NCBI RefSeq assembly: GCF_009764265.1 | Contig: NZ_RWIR01000079.1 | Coordinates: 1-64,000 of the forward strand | DNA from: Pseudomonas sp. PB101 | GTDB taxonomy: Bacteria > Pseudomonadota > Gammaproteobacteria > Pseudomonadales > Pseudomonadaceae | DNA length: 64,000 bases | Direction of reading: 5' to 3' | Shown here: positions 29,809-40,581 of the stretch, in pieces | Layout: every line of letters starts with the position of its first letter | Numbering within the stretch: position 1 is the first letter of the stretch | Position numbers and translations under genes: made by a program | Notes under the pieces: generated by a model | What the model was told of the DNA's origin: nothing | What the model saw: only the letters and a program-made list of their open reading frames with translations | Databases searched by the model: none

Positions 29809-29864
29809 GTATTGATGTTGCCAGTTTGTCGGCCTGTTGTGGCGGTAGTTGAATCCTAGACGGC

Positions 29865-29899
29865 AAAACGCCCCGGCATCAGAGATGGCGGGGCGTTTT
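29865..29899 (-). terminator. Terminator downstream of the GNAT gene
   Basis: Stem AAAACGCCCC / GGGGCGTTTT, extendable through GGCATC/GATGGC; symmetrical, so it may act on both strands. It lies between the GNAT stop and the secretin-N gene. Confidence 0.8.
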
Positions 29900-29919
29900 G
29901 TGGTGTGCCTGCGGGCCTC

Positions 29920-30013
29920 TTCGCGAGCAGGCTCGCTCCCACAGGGGATCTCCAGTGAACACAGGATTTGTGCCCATTAGAGCTCCAATGTGGGAGCGAG
30001 CCTGCTCGCGAAA
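29920..30013. repeat. REPIN (CGAGC-type arms)
   Basis: TCGCGAGCAGGCTCGCTCCC at the left and GGGAGCGAGCCTGCTCGCGA at the right. With the REPIN at 29708 and the terminator at 29865 it fills the 337-bp gap before the GNAT gene. Confidence 0.85.
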
Positions 30014-30027
30014 GGTGCTACCCGGTC

Positions 30028-30453
30028 CTAAGCCGAATGACGAACCATGTCCACATGCGGAATCCCGGCTTCCAGGAACTCCTCACTGACCATGTTGAAG
30101 CCCAGGCGCTCATAGAACGCCGTGGCCTGCACTTGAGCGCTGAGCATCTGCTGCTTGAGTCCGCGCTCTTCGGCTTCACCGATCACGGCTTGCATCAGCG
30201 CATCGCCGACTTTCAGGCCGCGCCAGTCCTTGAGTACCGAGACCCGGCCGACGTGCCCGTCGGGCAGTAGGCGCGCGGTGCCGATTGGAAAGTCGCCTTC
30301 GTAAGCGAGGAAGTGCACTGCATCAATGTCATCGGCATCCCATTCCAGTTCTGGCGGAACGGATTGCTCGGCGACGAACACCGCTTCACGAATGCGCCGG
30401 ATCTCGGCGTTGTCCTTCTGCCAGTCTGCGACACGTACGTGAATCTTATTCAT
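30028..30453 (-). CDS. GNAT family N-acetyltransferase
   Basis: 141-aa acetyl-CoA-dependent acyltransferase. The acetyl-CoA loop appears as VSVLKDWRGLKVGDALM (R/Q-x-x-G-x-G/A pattern), and the C-terminal AFYERLGF motif is typical. The substrate is not identifiable. The ATG at 30453 gives MNKIHVRV and overlaps the end of roxA by 8 bp; a TTG two codons upstream is less likely. Co-transcribed with roxA. Confidence 0.9.
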   Translation of the reverse strand: MNKIHVRVADWQKDNAEIRRIREAVFVAEQSVPPELEWDADDIDAVHFLAYEGDFPIGTARLLPDGHVGRVSVLKDWRGLKVGDALMQAVIGEAEERGLKQQMLSAQVQATAFYERLGFNMVSEEFLEAGIPHVDMVRHSA

Positions 30454-31615
30454 CGGCAAACCCCAGGCTTCCTTGCTTGACCAGTTCGCACAGCAGGCCG
30501 CGACCGTCTTCGTCTTTCAGCCATTCACCGAGGTTGTCGGCGTGCAGCGCGTCGGCAGCGCAGATCATCTTCAGCAGTTCGCGCAGTTTGCCCGGCAGAT
30601 AACGGCTCTGGCCGCTGGCGAACAGCAGCAGGTCGTCATCGACTTCCGACCATGCCAGGCGTGCGCTCGGGTTGCGAATCAGGATCGCGCCTTGCTCCAG
30701 ATCGTTGATGAAATCGTCTTCTGCGATTTCTTCCGGGCCTGTTACCAGCTCCGGGTAGCGTGGTTCGGTCATGAACTGGCCGAACCAGGTCAGCAGCAGG
30801 CGCTCATCGCTCATGTGCTCGGCCAGCAGGCCTTTCAGGCGGTCGAGTGCATCGCGCTGGATCTGGTGAGGGTCGGCGGTCGGCACGGCGTCGGCGTCGG
30901 TGTAGCGTTCTTCGTCCGACAGGAACTGGCTGAGGAAGTCAGTGAAGTGGGTCAGCACTTCAGCGGCGCTCGGCGCGCGGAAACCGACCGAGTAGGTCAT
31001 GCACTCATCAACGGCAACGCCGCAATGGGCCAGGCGCGGTGGGAGGTAGAGCATGTCGCCCGGTTCCAGCACCCATTCGTCGGTGGCTTCGAATTCGGCG
31101 AGGATGCGCAGGTCGGCGTGGGCCAGCATCGGGCTCTCGGTGTTGCACATCTGGCCGATCTTCCAGTTGCGCTTGCCGTGGCCTTGCAGCAGGAACACGT
31201 CGTAGTTGTCGAAATGCGGACCGACGCTGCCACCTGGCGCGGCGTAGCTGATCATGACGTCGTCGATGCGCCAGCTCGGCAGAAAACGGAAGTTTTCCAG
31301 CAGTTCGCTGACTTCCGGCACGAACTGATCCACGGCTTGCACCAGCAGTGTCCAGTCAGTCTCAGGCAGCTTGCTGAATTCATCTTCGGCGAACGGGCCG
31401 CGACGCAGTTCCCACGGACGCTCGCCATTCTCGATGATCAGGCGCGATTCGACTTCTTCTTCCAGCGCCAGGCCGGCCAGTTCGTCGGCGTCGATCGGGC
31501 TTTCGAAATCAGGAATCGCCTGACGGATCAACAGCGGCTTTTTCTGCCAGTAGTCGCGCAGGAATTCCCGTGCCGTGATGCCGCCCAGAAGTTGAAGAGG
31601 AATATCAGGATTCAT
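30446..31615 (-). CDS. roxA: Ribosomal protein uL16 arginine hydroxylase (JmjC/cupin 2OG oxygenase)
   Basis: YcfD/RoxA-type 2-oxoglutarate and Fe(II)-dependent oxygenase that hydroxylates an arginine of ribosomal protein L16; 388 aa. The iron ligands are visible as HFD (His134, Asp136) and His197 in PRLAHCGV. GPHFDNYDVFLLQGHGKR is the family signature. A C-terminal winged-helix region follows. The ATG giving MNPDIPLQ has AGGT 5-6 nt upstream. It sits downstream of the purB terminator and overlaps the GNAT gene. Confidence 0.9.
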   Translation of the reverse strand: MNPDIPLQLLGGITAREFLRDYWQKKPLLIRQAIPDFESPIDADELAGLALEEEVESRLIIENGERPWELRRGPFAEDEFSKLPETDWTLLVQAVDQFVPEVSELLENFRFLPSWRIDDVMISYAAPGGSVGPHFDNYDVFLLQGHGKRNWKIGQMCNTESPMLAHADLRILAEFEATDEWVLEPGDMLYLPPRLAHCGVAVDECMTYSVGFRAPSAAEVLTHFTDFLSQFLSDEERYTDADAVPTADPHQIQRDALDRLKGLLAEHMSDERLLLTWFGQFMTEPRYPELVTGPEEIAEDDFINDLEQGAILIRNPSARLAWSEVDDDLLLFASGQSRYLPGKLRELLKMICAADALHADNLGEWLKDEDGRGLLCELVKQGSLGFADE

Positions 31616-31653
31616 GTGTAACCTATTGAAAAAATGCACTTTTCAGACGGGAA

Positions 31654-31679
31654 TAAAAACGCCCGGCGCGGCCGGGCGT
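31654..31679 (-). terminator. Rho-independent terminator of purB
   Basis: Stem ACGCCCGGC / GCCGGGCGT with GCG loop, then TTTTTA on the minus strand, about 25 nt after the purB stop. Confidence 0.88.
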
Positions 31680-31701
31680 CTTAAAAGGGTCTAGCGGTCG
31701 A

Positions 31702-33072
31702 TCAGATGCGCTTGGCTTGTTCCACAGCGTTGCCGATGTAGTTGGCCGGGGTGAGCAATTTCAGCTCGGCCTTGGCGGCGGCTGGCATGTCCAGGCCGTC
31801 GATGAAAGTCTGCAGCGCTTCTGGGCTGATGCCCTTGCCGCGGGTCAGTTCTTTCAGCTTTTCGTACGGGTTTTCGATGTTGTAGCGACGCATCACGGTC
31901 TGGATCGGCTCGGCCAGTACTTCCCAGCAGGCGTCCAGGTCGGCGGCGATCTTCTGCTCGTTGAGCTCCAGCTTGCTGATGCCTTTGAGGCTGGCTTCGT
32001 ACGCGATCACGCTGTGGGCGAAGCCGACGCCGAGGTTGCGCAGTACGGTGGAGTCGGTCAGGTCGCGCTGCCAGCGGGAGATCGGCAGCTTGCTCGCCAG
32101 GTGCTGGAACAGTGCGTTGGCGATGCCCAGGTTGCCTTCGGAGTTTTCGAAGTCGATCGGGTTGACCTTGTGCGGCATGGTCGACGAACCGATTTCGCCA
32201 GCGATGGTGCGCTGTTTGAAATAACCCAGGGAGATGTAGCCCCAGATGTCGCGGTCGAAGTCGATCAGGATGGTGTTGAAGCGCGCGATCGCGTCAAACA
32301 GCTCGGCAATGTAGTCGTGCGGTTCGATCTGCGTGGTGTACGGGTTGAAGCCCAGGCCCAGTTCGTCTTCGATGAAGGCGCGGGCGTTGGCTTCCCAGTC
32401 GATCTCAGGGTAGGCCGACAGGTGAGCGTTGTAGTTGCCCACGGCGCCGTTGATCTTGCCCAGCAGCGGCACGGCAGCGACTTGAGCGATCTGGCGCTCC
32501 AGGCGATAGACCACGTTCGCCAGTTCTTTGCCCAGGGTGGTCGGCGAGGCCGGCTGACCGTGGGTGCGCGACAGCATCGGCACGTCGGCGAAGCGGATGG
32601 CCAGTTCGCGGATGGCGTTGGCGGTCTGGCGCATCAGCGGCAGCATCACGTCATCACGGCCTTCGCGCAGCATCAGGGCGTGGGACAGGTTGTTGATGTC
32701 CTCGCTGGTGCAGGCAAAGTGGATGAACTCGCTGACCTTGGCCAGTTCCGGCAACTTGGCCGCTTGCTCCTTGAGCAGGTACTCAATGGCTTTGACGTCG
32801 TGGTTGGTGGTGCGCTCGATCTCTTTGACGCGCTCGGCGTGCTCCAGAGAGAAGTTTTCCGCCAGGGTGTTGAGCACAGCATTGGCTTCGGCGGAGAACG
32901 CCGGCACTTCGCTGATGGCAGGGTGAGCGGCCAGGCGCTGGAGCCAGCGCACTTCAACCAGGACGCGGGCACGGATCAGGCCGTACTCGCTGAAAATTGG
33001 GCGCAGGGCCTGGGTTTTGCCGGCGTAGCGGCCGTCAACAGGGGAAACCGCAGTGAGCGAAGAGAGCTGCAT
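31702..33072 (-). CDS. purB: Adenylosuccinate lyase
   Basis: Cleaves SAICAR to AICAR and adenylosuccinate to AMP in purine synthesis; homotetrameric cytosolic enzyme, 456 aa. The fumarase/aspartase-superfamily signature GSSTMPHKVNPIDFENSEGN is clear, as are the TSEDINNLSHA and RTHGQPASPTT motifs that build the active site. The ATG at 33072 gives MQLSSLTAVSPVDGRY, the family start; the upstream open frame has no homology. The neighbours hflD-mnmA-nudJ are in the same order as in E. coli. Confidence 0.97.
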   Translation of the reverse strand: MQLSSLTAVSPVDGRYAGKTQALRPIFSEYGLIRARVLVEVRWLQRLAAHPAISEVPAFSAEANAVLNTLAENFSLEHAERVKEIERTTNHDVKAIEYLLKEQAAKLPELAKVSEFIHFACTSEDINNLSHALMLREGRDDVMLPLMRQTANAIRELAIRFADVPMLSRTHGQPASPTTLGKELANVVYRLERQIAQVAAVPLLGKINGAVGNYNAHLSAYPEIDWEANARAFIEDELGLGFNPYTTQIEPHDYIAELFDAIARFNTILIDFDRDIWGYISLGYFKQRTIAGEIGSSTMPHKVNPIDFENSEGNLGIANALFQHLASKLPISRWQRDLTDSTVLRNLGVGFAHSVIAYEASLKGISKLELNEQKIAADLDACWEVLAEPIQTVMRRYNIENPYEKLKELTRGKGISPEALQTFIDGLDMPAAAKAELKLLTPANYIGNAVEQAKRI

Positions 33073-33196
33073 GGGGTGTTCTCGGACAGTCGGGCAACGA
33101 AATGGGGCGCGTATCATACATGAAAAAATCCGCCGGTCCGTCGCCAACTGACCGGCGTATTACGCGTATTGCTAAGTTCGGTGCTGTCGATGCGGG

Positions 33197-33820
33197 TTAT
33201 TCGTTACGCATCAATGGGTAAAGCTCTTTGAGCAATTTGCGACGGCTGACCACCAACTGCCAGCGATGACCGCCCAATTGCCGCCACAGGCGCGCCGAGC
33301 GGATGCCGGCCAGCAGCAGGGCACGAATTTTCGAGGCGTTGCTCGGTTGTTGCAGGTTGCGCATGTCGCCGTGCACCTGGATGCGTTGGCGCAGGGTGCT
33401 CAGGGTGTCCTGATACAGCGCGCCGCAGGCGGCGATCACGTTTTCGTGGGCCGGGCCGAAGTGTTCGACCTGGGACTGAATCTGCGGCAGACGCTTGCCG
33501 ATCACCTCGAGCATGTCCTCGCGCTTGGCCAGTTGGCGCTCAAGGCCGAGCATCGCCAGGGCATAGCGCAGCGGCTCGCGCTGCAGGGCGCTTGGATCAC
33601 GCTCGAGGGCGCCGATCAGGGCGCGGTAGCCTTCACGCAGGTTGATGTCGTCGCCGCCATAGACTTCCAGGGTGTCCTTGGGGTCGCGGATCAGCAGGCT
33701 GCCGAGCATGCAGGTCAGGCCGGCTTCGTTGGTCTGGCCGGACTTGGCAATCCTGTCCACCAGCACAGCGGCAAGAAACACGCCGCCCAGTGCTGTCAGT
33801 TGCTCCTGAATCGGGTTCAT
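33197..33820 (-). CDS. hflD: High frequency lysogenization protein HflD homolog
   Basis: 207-aa, largely helical, membrane-associated protein of the HflD family; in E. coli it interacts with the lambda CII protein, while its general cellular role is unsettled. The conserved N-terminus (MNPIQEQLTALGGVFLAAVLVD) and the RIRALLLAGIRSARLWRQLGG-like C-terminal stretch identify it. The ATG overlaps the mnmA stop as ATGA, so the two are translationally coupled. Confidence 0.93.
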   Translation of the reverse strand: MNPIQEQLTALGGVFLAAVLVDRIAKSGQTNEAGLTCMLGSLLIRDPKDTLEVYGGDDINLREGYRALIGALERDPSALQREPLRYALAMLGLERQLAKREDMLEVIGKRLPQIQSQVEHFGPAHENVIAACGALYQDTLSTLRQRIQVHGDMRNLQQPSNASKIRALLLAGIRSARLWRQLGGHRWQLVVSRRKLLKELYPLMRNE

Positions 33821-34950
33821 AGGGCCTGGCCCTTGCTCGTCCACGGCTCGGCAACTTCAATCACGCCGCCGCCGAGGCAGATTTCGCCGTCATAGAACAC
33901 CACGGACTGGCCCGGAGTCACCGCGCGTTGCGGATCGTCGAAGGTCGCGCGATAACCGCTGGCGGTTTTTTCCAGGGTGCAGGGCTGGTCGCTCTGGCGA
34001 TAGCGCACTTTGGCGGTCAGCTTGCGTGGCTCGGTCAGGTCGATCGGGTTGACCCAGTAGATGTCCGAAGCGAGCAGGGCGCGGGAGAACAGCCACGGGT
34101 GATCATTGCCCTGGCCAACGATCAGCTCGTTGTGTTCCAGGTCCTTGATCAGCACGTACCACGGCTCGTCGCTGGCGTCTTTCAGGCCGCCGATGCCCAG
34201 GCCCTGACGCTGGCCGATGGTGTGATACATCAGGCCGTGGTGGCGGCCGATGATTTCACCTTCGGTGGTCTTGATCTCGCCCGGTTGCGCCGGCAGGTAC
34301 TGCTTGAGGAAGTCGCTGAAGCGGCGCTCGCCGATAAAGCAGATCCCGGTGGAATCCTTTTTCTTCGCGGTCGCCAGTTCGTACTTCTCGGCAATCGCGC
34401 GCACCTGTGGTTTTTCCAGTTCGCCGACCGGGAACAGGGTCTTGGCGATCTGTTCACCGCCGACGGCATGCAGGAAGTAGCTCTGGTCCTTGTTCGGGTC
34501 CAGGCCCTTGAGCAGTTCGGTGCGGCCGTCGATGTCGCGGCGACGCACGTAGTGGCCGGTGGCGATCAGGTCGGCGCCCAGCACCATGGCGTAGTCGAGG
34601 AACGCCTTGAACTTGATTTCGCGGTTGCACAGGATGTCCGGGTTCGGCGTGCGTCCGGCCTTGTATTCGGCGAGGAAATGCTCGAACACGTTGTCCCAGT
34701 ACTCGGCGGCGAAGTTGGCGGTGTGCAGCTTGATGCCAATCTTGTCGCACACGGCCTGGGCGTCCGCCAGGTCATCCATGGCGGTGCAGTATTCCGTTCC
34801 ATCGTCTTCTTCCCAGTTCTTCATGAACAGGCCTTCCACCTCATAACCCTGCTCGATCAGCAGGAGGGCGGAAACGGAAGAGTCCACGCCGCCGGACATG
34901 CCGACAATGACGCGCTTCTTTTGTGTGTCAGAAGGGGCTGGATCACGCAT
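33817..34950 (-). CDS. mnmA: tRNA-specific 2-thiouridylase
   Basis: Adds the 2-thio group to U34 of tRNA-Lys, Glu and Gln; 377 aa. The PP-loop SGGVDSS (19-25) binds ATP, and the catalytic cysteines lie in DILCNREIKF and STGICFIGER. It takes its sulfur from the TusDCB-TusE relay encoded at 56040-57421 in this same window. Overlaps hflD; 59 bp after nudJ. Confidence 0.97.
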   Translation of the reverse strand: MRDPAPSDTQKKRVIVGMSGGVDSSVSALLLIEQGYEVEGLFMKNWEEDDGTEYCTAMDDLADAQAVCDKIGIKLHTANFAAEYWDNVFEHFLAEYKAGRTPNPDILCNREIKFKAFLDYAMVLGADLIATGHYVRRRDIDGRTELLKGLDPNKDQSYFLHAVGGEQIAKTLFPVGELEKPQVRAIAEKYELATAKKKDSTGICFIGERRFSDFLKQYLPAQPGEIKTTEGEIIGRHHGLMYHTIGQRQGLGIGGLKDASDEPWYVLIKDLEHNELIVGQGNDHPWLFSRALLASDIYWVNPIDLTEPRKLTAKVRYRQSDQPCTLEKTASGYRATFDDPQRAVTPGQSVVFYDGEICLGGGVIEVAEPWTSKGQAL

Positions 34951-35009
34951 AGGGATTCAATGAGTGTCTTGAAAAAGGACGCGATTCTAACAGGCTGGAG
35001 CCTGCATGG

Positions 35010-35456
35010 CTAAAGAGAAGGACGGATCAATTCGAGGCCGAAGTGATTGCCTGCCAGATAGTCGTCGATGCAGCGGATGATCAGCTCGCTGCGCCAGTTG
35101 TCGCGCTGCTCGATTAATTCTTCGCGGGTCAACCACTTGGCGCCGACGATGCCGTCGTCCAGTTGATAGTCCGGGCGATGTTTCAGTGCTTTGGCGATGA
35201 AGCACACCCGCTGGTAGGTCACGCCGTTGCTCGGTGCGGTGTACAGGTAAATGCCCAGTACGCCGGTCGCTTCGACGTCCCAGCCGGTTTCCTCGAGGGT
35301 TTCGCGCACGGCGGCTTCGGTGAGGGTTTCATGCGGGTCAAGGTGACCGGCGGGCTGGTTGAGCACCACGCGCCCGTGCTTGAGTTCCTCGACCATCAGG
35401 AAGCGGCCGTTATCTTCGACGATGGTGGCGACGGTGATGTGGGGTTTCCAGTCCAT
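35010..35456 (-). CDS. nudJ: NUDIX hydrolase (NudJ-type phosphatase)
   Basis: 148-aa Nudix enzyme. The Nudix box begins GHLDPHE at residue ~37 and ends RETLEETGW, fitting GX5EX7REUXEEXGU. The KPHITVA start and LNQPAGHL context match E. coli NudJ, which hydrolyses nucleoside tri/diphosphates and thiamine pyrophosphate precursors. Synteny with mnmA-hflD-purB also matches E. coli. Confidence 0.9.
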   Translation of the reverse strand: MDWKPHITVATIVEDNGRFLMVEELKHGRVVLNQPAGHLDPHETLTEAAVRETLEETGWDVEATGVLGIYLYTAPSNGVTYQRVCFIAKALKHRPDYQLDDGIVGAKWLTREELIEQRDNWRSELIIRCIDDYLAGNHFGLELIRPSL

Positions 35457-35486
35457 AAAATGCCCTCGATGTTGAAATGCGATCCC

Positions 35487-35576
35487 TGTAGGAGCCGGCT
35501 TGCTGGCGATAGCGGCGTATCAGTCAACGAAGATATGAATGATAAACCGCTATCGCCAGCAAGCCGGCTCCTACAG
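35487..35576. repeat. REPIN (GCCGGC-type arms)
   Basis: Arms TGTAGGAGCCGGCTTGCTGG and CCAGCAAGCCGGCTCCTACA, nearly perfect reverse complements extending to CGATAGCGG/CCGCTATCG, enclosing about 30 bp. Confidence 0.88.
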
Positions 35577-35606
35577 GGTTTTGTGTCGATTTACAAAAGG
35601 CACAAA

Positions 35607-35637
35607 CACAAACCCCGGCACAGGGCCGGGGTTTGTG
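35607..35637 (-). terminator. Rho-independent terminator of idh
   Basis: Perfect 13-bp stem CACAAACCCCGGC / GCCGGGGTTTGTG with 5-nt loop, 17 nt past the idh stop. Confidence 0.85.
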
Positions 35638-35653
35638 ATGTTCCCTTACAACC

Positions 35654-37879
<2,226 letters not shown>

Positions 37880-38372
37880 ATTCGGATTAACTCTCTCTTC
37901 TTTGCTAAAGCGTGCGCAGAAACTCGAGGGCGCCGGGTAAGCGCGTTCGTTCAAAGTCATCCATGAGCCGAATATCGAGGTTTCGTTGCTGTGATGTTGG
38001 GTGCATCAGTAGGGTGTCAAGTAGCCGGGCTGCGGTAACAGATCGACTTAACTGGCGGAAACACTCGTCGTAGAGCTGTTCAACCTGACGTGACCCTTTA
38101 GTCAGCGGCGGCATTATACATAGGTAGCTGGCAATCTGCCGATGGTTCATACGCAACGAAAGTCGTCCATTGGTCTAAAGGTCGCAGGGGCGAGCAGGGC
38201 GTATGGTCATTCGTCGTGCTTGAGTTTGGCGTTTTTCCCTTTGCTTTCAGGCTTGTAGCTCGCGAGTTTCGGGGCTTTGCGGCAGATGGACGGAACATAG
38301 GGTTTGCGCGCCGATTCAACTGGGTTACGCTCGAACCAAGCCAGATGTTCAATCCAATCAATGGAGTTCAGC
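37880..38372. promoter_or_regulatory. Divergent promoter region between idh and icd
   Basis: No credible gene. On the minus strand a perfect TATAAT lies at 38113-38118, a candidate -10 for idh with a leader of about 225 nt, but no good -35 partner. No clear box for icd was found. An 83-codon minus-strand frame (37905-38156) has codon use unlike the neighbours and was not called. Confidence 0.4.
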
Positions 38373-39629
38373 ATGGGTTACAAGAAGATTCAGGTTCCAG
38401 CCGTCGGCGACAAAATCACCGTCAATGCAGACCATTCTCTCAATGTTCCTAATAACCCGATCATCCCCTTCATCGAAGGCGACGGCATTGGTGTCGACAT
38501 CAGCCCGGTCATGATCAAGGTTGTCGATGCTGCTGTTAAGAAGGCTTACGGTGGCGAGCGCAAGATTTCCTGGATGGAAGTGTACGCCGGGGAAAAAGCG
38601 ACTCAGGTCTACGATCAGGACACCTGGCTGCCTCAGGAAACCCTGGACGCGGTCAAGGATTACGTGGTTTCCATCAAGGGCCCGCTGACCACTCCGGTCG
38701 GTGGCGGCATCCGTTCGCTGAACGTGGCCCTGCGCCAGCAACTCGACCTGTACGTCTGCCTGCGCCCGGTGCGCTGGTTCGAAGGCGTGCCTAGCCCGGT
38801 CAAGAAGCCAGGCGACGTCGACATGACGATCTTCCGCGAGAACTCCGAAGACATCTACGCCGGCATCGAGTGGAAGGCCGGTACGCCGGAAGCCACCAAG
38901 GTCATCAAGTTCCTGAAAGAAGAAATGGGCGTTACCAAGATCCGTTTCGACGAGAACTGCGGTATCGGCGTCAAGCCGGTGTCCCTGCAAGGCACCAAGC
39001 GTCTGGCGCGCAAGGCCCTGCAATATGTGGTCGACAATGATCGCGATTCGCTGACCATCGTGCACAAAGGCAACATCATGAAGTTCACCGAAGGTGCCTT
39101 CAAGGAATGGGCCTACGAAGTGGCGGCTGAAGAGTTCGGCGCGACCCTGCTTGACGGCGGTCCGTGGATGCAGTTCAAGAACCCTAAAACCGGCAAGAAC
39201 GTCATCGTCAAGGATGCCATCGCCGACGCCATGCTCCAGCAGATCCTGCTGCGCCCGGCCGAGTACGATGTGATCGCGACCCTGAACCTGAACGGCGACT
39301 ACCTGTCCGACGCCCTGGCGGCGGAAGTGGGCGGTATCGGTATCGCGCCAGGCGCCAACCTGTCGGACACCGTGGCCATGTTCGAAGCTACCCACGGTAC
39401 GGCACCGAAGTACGCCGGCAAGGACCAGGTCAACCCGGGTTCGCTGATCCTGTCCGCTGAAATGATGCTGCGCCACATGGGCTGGACCGAAGCGGCCGAC
39501 CTGATCATCAAGGGCACCAATGGCGCGATTTCCGCCAAGACCGTGACCTACGACTTCGAACGTCTGATGGATGGCGCGAAGCTGGTGTCGTCTTCCGGTT
39601 TCGGTGACGCGCTGATCTCGCACATGTAA
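38373..39629 (+). CDS. icd: NADP-dependent isocitrate dehydrogenase, dimeric type
   Basis: TCA-cycle enzyme, 418 aa, class IDH-I. The phosphorylatable-serine loop is visible as TPVGGGIRSLNVALRQQLDL, and the metal/isocitrate motif NLNGDYLSDALAAEVGGIG is conserved. In bacteria with a glyoxylate shunt this isozyme is switched off by AceK phosphorylation, sending isocitrate to AceA (27127). The ATG at 38373 gives MGYKKIQVP; upstream codons are not family-like. Ends in its own terminator. Confidence 0.97.
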   Translation: MGYKKIQVPAVGDKITVNADHSLNVPNNPIIPFIEGDGIGVDISPVMIKVVDAAVKKAYGGERKISWMEVYAGEKATQVYDQDTWLPQETLDAVKDYVVSIKGPLTTPVGGGIRSLNVALRQQLDLYVCLRPVRWFEGVPSPVKKPGDVDMTIFRENSEDIYAGIEWKAGTPEATKVIKFLKEEMGVTKIRFDENCGIGVKPVSLQGTKRLARKALQYVVDNDRDSLTIVHKGNIMKFTEGAFKEWAYEVAAEEFGATLLDGGPWMQFKNPKTGKNVIVKDAIADAMLQQILLRPAEYDVIATLNLNGDYLSDALAAEVGGIGIAPGANLSDTVAMFEATHGTAPKYAGKDQVNPGSLILSAEMMLRHMGWTEAADLIIKGTNGAISAKTVTYDFERLMDGAKLVSSSGFGDALISHM

Positions 39630-39645
39630 GAAACTGCAGGCACAC

Positions 39646-39686
39646 AAAAACCGCCTGATTCAAGAAGTTGAGTCAGGCGGTTTTTT
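39646..39686 (+). terminator. Rho-independent terminator of icd
   Basis: Stem AAAAACCGCCTGA / TCAGGCGGTTTTT with a 14-nt loop that can pair further, ending in T residues, 17 nt past the stop. It also faces cspD on the other strand and may serve both. Confidence 0.88.
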
Positions 39687-39709
39687 AATGACTGGAAAAC
39701 GCTGTGGTG

Positions 39710-39964
39710 TTAAGCCGAAACTGTTTGTTCAGCAACGGGTGACGTGGTTGCCGTGGTGTCCACCGGATTGGTGATGTTGACCGCGTGCAGACCCTTGGGG
39801 CCCTGGATAATCTCGAATACGACGGCTTGCCCGGCTTTCAGGGTTTTATAACCATCCATTTTAATGGCCGAGTAGTGGGCAAACAGATCTTCTGTCTTGC
39901 CGTCCTCGATGATGAAACCGTAACCCTTGGCATTGTTGAACCACTTGACCTTGCCGACAGCCAT
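39710..39964 (-). CDS. cspD: Cold-shock domain protein CspD
   Basis: 84-aa single-stranded nucleic-acid-binding protein. RNP1 is KGYGFI (about 15-20) and RNP2 DLFAHY (about 30-35), within a complete OB fold; a short Thr/Val-rich tail follows. CspD of E. coli inhibits replication in stationary phase, and its gene is divergent from clpS there too, as here. The ATG at 39964 (MAVGKVKWF) was chosen. Confidence 0.93.
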   Translation of the reverse strand: MAVGKVKWFNNAKGYGFIIEDGKTEDLFAHYSAIKMDGYKTLKAGQAVVFEIIQGPKGLHAVNITNPVDTTATTSPVAEQTVSA

Positions 39965-40188
39965 ACCCAACTCCCTCTGCAACAGACTCCATCACTGGAG
40001 TATCATCCAGTACATCCGCAGTCGAATCTGAAAATAAGATTGACTCCGCGGACCTTTTTTACCCACTGTGGGCTCTATTGGTTGTAACACCCTTTTGCCG
40101 ATAGTCAAGCTGACCCGGCACTCGGAGTTGAAATCGCTGATAGCCGCCCCCACCACTGTATTTGCACAACTGACGAACCTTTCTTTCC

Positions 40189-40551
40189 ATGCATGCAATC
40201 AGCCAGATTCGACTAACATTCAATCAGGATCATCCTGATTCACACGACGACGATTCCGCAGGCATTGCTGTTCAGGAAGCAAAGCCTGCACTTCAGGCGC
40301 CGCCGATGTACAAGGTGGTTTTGTTCAATGATGACTACACACCGATGGATTTCGTCGTCGAAGTGCTCGAGGTGTTTTTTAACCTGAATCGCGAGCTGGC
40401 GACCAAGGTCATGCTGGCCGTCCATACAGAAGGGCGGGCAGTATGTGGAGTGTTTACCCGCGACATCGCTGAGACCAAGGCTATGCAGGTCAACCAGTAC
40501 GCCAGGGAAAGCCAGCATCCGCTACTCTGTGAAATCGAGAAGGACGGTTAA
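40189..40551 (+). CDS. clpS: ATP-dependent Clp protease adaptor ClpS
   Basis: 120-aa adaptor that delivers proteins with N-degrons (Leu, Phe, Tyr, Trp first residues) to ClpA. The YKVVLFNDDYTPMDFVVEVL core with the NDD motif forms the N-degron pocket; the flexible N-terminal ~35 residues are typical. It lies 30 bp before clpA and is presumably co-transcribed. The transferases that create N-degrons, Bpt and Aat, are encoded at 43415-44860. Confidence 0.96.
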   Translation: MHAISQIRLTFNQDHPDSHDDDSAGIAVQEAKPALQAPPMYKVVLFNDDYTPMDFVVEVLEVFFNLNRELATKVMLAVHTEGRAVCGVFTRDIAETKAMQVNQYARESQHPLLCEIEKDG

Positions 40552-40581
40552 TCGCCGACCACTTGGGTATGAGGTGAAGCT

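Noticed and set aside
37905..38156. 83-codon minus-strand frame between idh and icd
   Set aside because: Third-position GC is low for this genome, there is no convincing ribosome site, and it overlaps the probable idh leader with its TATAAT.
39992..40198. 68-codon minus-strand frame upstream of cspD
   Set aside because: Overlaps the clpS start region, no homology or ribosome site; probably the divergent promoter region.
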